Source of the DNA: Halocatena salina
Lineage (GTDB): Archaea > Halobacteriota > Halobacteria > Halobacteriales > Haloarculaceae
Length of the DNA: 64,000 bases
Direction of reading: 5' to 3'
Assembly (NCBI RefSeq): GCF_023115355.1
Contig: NZ_CP096021.1
Coordinates: forward strand, 310,001 to 374,000
Under the pieces are notes generated by a model. The model had not been told where the DNA came from. It made no database searches and worked only from the letters and a program-made list of their open reading frames with translations. This document shows, piece after piece, positions 60,495 through 64,000 of the stretch. Numbering within the stretch: the first letter of the stretch is position 1; each line of letters starts with the position of its first letter. Made by a program: the position numbers and the translations under genes.

Positions 60495-62068
60495 TGACGA
60501 ATCTACGAAACTACCGAAACAGTCGACGAAGCGTGCTGAAAGCAATGACGGCTGGTCTCGCCGGACTTGCGGGTTGTAGTAGTGTCTTACAAGGAGATGA
60601 AAGCGATTCGACTTCGGAGCAGAAGACGACCTTTCACATCGGAACACCCTGGAATCCGGACTCCCTCGATCCGCTCGTCAAAGGGTGGATGTTCCGGAAG
60701 CTGAACATCATCGAACCACTTGTGATCGCCGATTACGATGCATCGGTCAAACCGGGCCTAGCGTCCGAGTGGACCACGAGTGACAACAAACTCACCTGGG
60801 AATTTACACTTCAGGAAGACGTTTCGTTCCACGATGGAACCCCCCTAACTGTCGATGCGGTAGTCAGTTCCCTCCGGAGGAGTTTCGAAGCTGATTCGCT
60901 GGCGAATCTGCCCGTCGAGTCCATTTCTGCGAAGGGAGAGCGTGTCGTCGAAATCGAAACGAGCACGCCGTTCGCACCGCTTCCGGCACATCTCACCCGC
61001 GCACCGACCAGTATCGTTGCGGAGGATTCGTACGACAACGACGGTGATATCAAAAAACCGATTGGTACAGGACCGTTCCAGTTCGACTCATGGACGCAGG
61101 GTGAGCGAATCACTGCCGTGTCGAACTCGTCCTATCGTGGCCAGACGCCAGCGATAGACACACTCGTCTATGAGAGTGTTCCGGACGAGCAGACGCGGGT
61201 ACTGAAACTCGAAAACACGGAACTCGACATGGCGCGCGCACTGTCGGGATCGACGATTTCCACACTGGAAGACCGAGAGTACCTTGAACCCGTCGATTAT
61301 GCGGTTCCAAGATCTCGATATCTCGTCTACGACACGACATCGTCTCCGTTCGACGATGTGAAAGTGCGCCGTGCAGTCATGCACGCGATCGATCAGGAGG
61401 AGATCGTCGGAAGCGTGTTGAACGACCTCGGTCCGGCTGCCATTGGTCCCTTCCCACCGGAGGTTACCGACTGGGCTAACACAGACCTCGAACCGTATCC
61501 GTACGAGCCGCAAACAGCCGAACAGTTACTCGCCGAAGCCGGATGGAAGGCGACGGGGAACGGACGAGAGAGAGACGGAGAGACACTAGAGATCGGCCTC
61601 TGGACCTACGATGCACGGACACTCCCTCTCGTATCCGAGGTCGTCCAAGGGCAATTGTCACAGGTCGGGTTCAGTGTGAACCTTCAGGTGATGGATTACA
61701 GCACTATCGACGAACGTGCGAACAGCGAGGAGTTCGACCTTGTGATGTGGTCGAACTCGCTCCTCTGGTATTCGGATCCAGACCGACTCGCAGATTTCGT
61801 CCACTCCAAGGACGCGACAATGTTCAGTGGGTATGCCAACGACCGCGTCGACACGCTACTCGAAGAGGCGAGGCGGATTCCGGATGCCAACGAGCGGAAA
61901 CGACGATACGACGAGGTGCAGTCTATCGTCCAACGAGACGTCCCCATCGGCTGGCTGACGTACGTCACAAACGTGGTCGGGATGAACGCCGGCATCGATG
62001 GGTACGAACCACTGCCGACGGAGACGTGCTATCATCTTGAAAACATCGAGTATGACATGGAGAAATAA
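60494..62068 (+). CDS. Family-5 ABC substrate-binding lipoprotein (NikA/DppA-like)
   Basis: The 524-residue receptor has a twin-arginine signal (SRRSVLKAMTAGLAG, 10-24) and a lipobox Cys28 (GLAGCSS). The family-5 extracellular fold is clear: LVIADYDASVKPGLASEW, VSFHDGTPLTVDAVVSSL, IGTGPFQFDSWTQGE, VRRAVMHAIDQEEIV and the end EARRIPDANERKRRYDEVQ. NikA and oligopeptide receptors share this fold. The nickel context and permeases of the NikBC type favour nickel, probably as a chelate. The chosen ATG overlaps the preceding small gene. Confidence 0.88.
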   Translation: MTNLRNYRNSRRSVLKAMTAGLAGLAGCSSVLQGDESDSTSEQKTTFHIGTPWNPDSLDPLVKGWMFRKLNIIEPLVIADYDASVKPGLASEWTTSDNKLTWEFTLQEDVSFHDGTPLTVDAVVSSLRRSFEADSLANLPVESISAKGERVVEIETSTPFAPLPAHLTRAPTSIVAEDSYDNDGDIKKPIGTGPFQFDSWTQGERITAVSNSSYRGQTPAIDTLVYESVPDEQTRVLKLENTELDMARALSGSTISTLEDREYLEPVDYAVPRSRYLVYDTTSSPFDDVKVRRAVMHAIDQEEIVGSVLNDLGPAAIGPFPPEVTDWANTDLEPYPYEPQTAEQLLAEAGWKATGNGRERDGETLEIGLWTYDARTLPLVSEVVQGQLSQVGFSVNLQVMDYSTIDERANSEEFDLVMWSNSLLWYSDPDRLADFVHSKDATMFSGYANDRVDTLLEEARRIPDANERKRRYDEVQSIVQRDVPIGWLTYVTNVVGMNAGIDGYEPLPTETCYHLENIEYDMEK

Positions 62069-62223
62069 CCGCCGTTACGAGCCACTCTCTCGAAGTTGGC
62101 CTTCAGTAAGCAGACACAACATATGATAGATGGTATAATCGACACCGCTCGTACGACCCAAATGATCAGAATGCGGAATCACTCATCGGATATTACACTA
62201 CAAGTCATTCAGGAATAAAGCGT

Positions 62224-63168
62224 ATGAATCGATACTTACTGAAACGGTTCGGGACGACCGTTCTGGTTCTCATCAGTGTATCTATACTCACGTTTAGCAT
62301 GGTTTTCGTCACGCCAGGGGACCCAGCTGTCACTGCACTTACCGAACAGATGGGTCATCAGCCGTCAGAAGAGGCAGTGTCGGAATTTCGAGAGCAACAC
62401 GGTCTAAACGACCCGTTCGTTGTCCAGTACGTGAATTGGCTTACCGATGTACTGAGCGGCGATCTGGGGGTGTCGTATAGCTCCGAGCAGACGGTGGCTT
62501 CGATGATTGGACAGCGGCTACCGAACACGATTACACTCGCTGTCGCCGCGATGGCTGTCGCTATCGCGATCGCGCTGCCCGCTGGTGTCGCGAGTGCGAC
62601 GAATCCAGGCAGCCGAATCGACTACGCGGCACAGTTCGGTGCGCTGGTGGGCGTCTCGATGCCGAACTTCTGGCTCGGATATCTGCTCATCATGATCGGT
62701 GCCCTCTGGCTGAATATCTTTCCTGTCTCCGGGGCTGGCGATCTCGCACATCTTGTCCTCCCAGCGGTGACCTTAGGCTCGGGAATGGCTGCGGTCATCG
62801 CGCGGTTGGTACGAACAGCGATGCTCGACGTATTCGACGCCGCGTACATCGACACTGCCCGGTCGAAGGGGTTACGGGAGCGAATCGTGGTGTACAAACA
62901 CGCACTCCGGAACGCACTCGTCCCCGTCGTAACCATCGTCGGACTGCAGTTCAGTTACGTCCTCAATGGGGCCGTCGTCGTCGAGGTCGTGTTCCAGCGG
63001 CCGGGCCTTGGGACGTTGCTCGTTGACGCGATCTTCGCGCGAGATTATCCTGTAATTCAGGGAGTGACGCTGCTCGTCGGCGTCATCTTCGTACTGACAA
63101 ACCTGATCGTCGATCTGACCTACCAGTTTCTCGATCCGCGAATCGACCACGGGGGTGAGCCAGTGTGA
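62224..63168 (+). CDS. ABC permease of the NikB/DppB type
   Basis: The 314-residue membrane subunit starts MNRYLLKRFGTTVLVLISVS. It has six hydrophobic segments, the family's periplasmic-side segment VTPGDPAVTAL and the EAA-like coupling loop DTARSKGLRERIVVYKHALR NALVPVVT. It lies 155 bases after the receptor gene and overlaps the next permease (GTGA). Together with the receptor and NikC-like gene it forms a nickel/peptide importer; the ATPase genes would lie beyond the window. Confidence 0.92.
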   Translation: MNRYLLKRFGTTVLVLISVSILTFSMVFVTPGDPAVTALTEQMGHQPSEEAVSEFREQHGLNDPFVVQYVNWLTDVLSGDLGVSYSSEQTVASMIGQRLPNTITLAVAAMAVAIAIALPAGVASATNPGSRIDYAAQFGALVGVSMPNFWLGYLLIMIGALWLNIFPVSGAGDLAHLVLPAVTLGSGMAAVIARLVRTAMLDVFDAAYIDTARSKGLRERIVVYKHALRNALVPVVTIVGLQFSYVLNGAVVVEVVFQRPGLGTLLVDAIFARDYPVIQGVTLLVGVIFVLTNLIVDLTYQFLDPRIDHGGEPV

Positions 63169-64000
63169 GTGGAGAGGTCTCTAGCGATGCGTCTCCAAGA
63201 CCAATCGGAACGCGATGGCGGCAGTGGTATGAGGCGCTAACGACGACGCGGCTCACACAGCTTGGTGCCAGCATTGTGTTTGCTCTGTTCCTACTCGCGG
63301 TATTCGGCCCGATCATATCGCCGTACGATCCGACTACACAGGCACTCGCTCACAGGCTAGAAGGTCCGTCGCTCGTACACCCGTTCGGCACCGATCAACT
63401 CGGACGTGACGTGCTTACGCGGCTTCTCCACGGCGCACGTCTCTCTCTGGGTATCGCTGTCGTCGTAACCAGTGTGCGCCTCACACTCGGAACGATCGTC
63501 GGGCTCGTCGCTGGGTACGCTGGCGGCTGGATCGATGAGGCGTTGATGCGACTTGTCGATACACTACTGGCATTTCCGGGAATCGTCCTTGCACTCGTGA
63601 TCGCTGGCATCCTCGGCCCGAGCCTCACGAACGTGATGGTTGCACTCGCGGTCGTCGGCTGGGCCTCATATGCCCGCTTGGTTAGGAGCAGCGTCCTGTC
63701 GGCTCGCGAGCGGGAGTTCGTAACCGCGTCGCGGCTTCTCGGCCGCTCGCGCGCTCACGTGCTCGGTCGACACCTAATTCCGAACGTCATCGCACCGGTC
63801 GTCGTTCTGGCGACACTTGACATCGGTGGCGTCATCTTGGGAACGGCAGGGCTCTCCTTCCTCGGACTGGGTGCACAGCCGCCGACGCCCGAATGGGGGA
63901 CGATGCTCGCATCAGGTCGGAACTATCTGCGGACCGCGTGGTGGTTGGTAAACGCCCCCGGTGTCCTGATCATGCTCACTGTCTTCGGGTTCAACCTCCT
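63165..64000 (+). CDS. ABC permease of the NikC/DppC type (partial, cut by window end)
   Basis: From a GTG at 63165 overlapping the previous stop, 278 codons are open to the window edge. Conserved pieces are an N-terminal helix VFALFLLAVFGPIISPYDP, HPFGTDQLGRDVLTRLLHGA (the DppC hallmark), ASRLLGRSRAHVLGRHLIPN (EAA loop) and LSFLGLGAQPPTPEWGTMLA. The missing end should be only a few residues. It is the partner of the NikB-type permease. Confidence 0.92.
   Translation, partial: MSGEVSSDASPRPIGTRWRQWYEALTTTRLTQLGASIVFALFLLAVFGPIISPYDPTTQALAHRLEGPSLVHPFGTDQLGRDVLTRLLHGARLSLGIAVVVTSVRLTLGTIVGLVAGYAGGWIDEALMRLVDTLLAFPGIVLALVIAGILGPSLTNVMVALAVVGWASYARLVRSSVLSAREREFVTASRLLGRSRAHVLGRHLIPNVIAPVVVLATLDIGGVILGTAGLSFLGLGAQPPTPEWGTMLASGRNYLRTAWWLVNAPGVLIMLTVFGFNL

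Overview
The window comes from a haloarchaeon (class Halobacteria). The proteins are acidic and low in lysine, and secreted proteins carry Tat signals with lipoboxes. Two regulators are of the bacterio-opsin-activator (HTH-10) type. There is a group II chaperonin and a fructose phosphotransferase system of the kind known from Haloferax. Much of the intergenic DNA is decayed: IS6-like and IS5-like transposase remnants, a metG fragment, an amiS fragment, an ECF ATPase with a stop codon and a DUF1405 relic. The window reads as an accessory region in which transport and catabolic modules have been gained and lost. I found no rRNA, tRNA or CRISPR array.

Layout. 0.2-7 kb: a Tat-exported serine hydrolase, a 1,227-residue HTH-sensor/STAND-NTPase/TPR protein, and a decayed region with an ECF ATPase pseudogene. 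7.2-13.3 kb (minus strand): the fructose module glpR-pfkB / ptfC-ptfA-ptsH-ptsI-ptfB, which imports fructose as fructose 1-phosphate and phosphorylates it to fructose 1,6-bisphosphate. 13.3-14.2 kb: IS6-type relics. 14.2-20.5 kb: a ribbon-helix-helix regulator followed by a tight four-gene operon (Nramp-like transporter without metal ligands, hydantoinase/oxoprolinase A and B, Asp/Glu-racemase-superfamily enzyme) whose last gene runs into an IS6 relic. 21-26 kb: an unknown gene, then a Zn/Cd-type P-ATPase with a cysteine-rich HTH regulator. 26.5-34.4 kb: an alpha/beta hydrolase, a metG relic, a regulator divergent from a nucleoside hydrolase, a GMC oxidoreductase with its Tat-exported small subunit, and a peroxiredoxin.

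34.4-49 kb: a DsbA-FNT fusion transporter, a formamidase-AmiS operon with a second, divergent formamidase, a thermosome, a DHH phosphoesterase, an IS5 relic, and an ATP-grasp/sulfatase-like pair.

49.3-64 kb is a nickel/cobalt island. It has two complete NikR repressors with all four nickel ligands and one truncated NikR-like protein. It encodes three importers: an NMT1/SsuA-type ABC system, an ECF-type CbiM-small subunit-CbiQ-CbiO system, and an oligopeptide/nickel-type NikABC system cut by the window end. It also has two COG0523 (CobW-like) GTPases with CxCC motifs and His-rich loops, a MoaB-like protein and a fragment of a cobalamin C20-methyltransferase gene. Short palindromes lie in front of several of these genes. 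The most unusual items are the HTH-STAND-TPR protein, the Nramp-like/hydantoinase operon, the DsbA-FNT fusion and the NMT1-type importer placed inside a nickel regulon.
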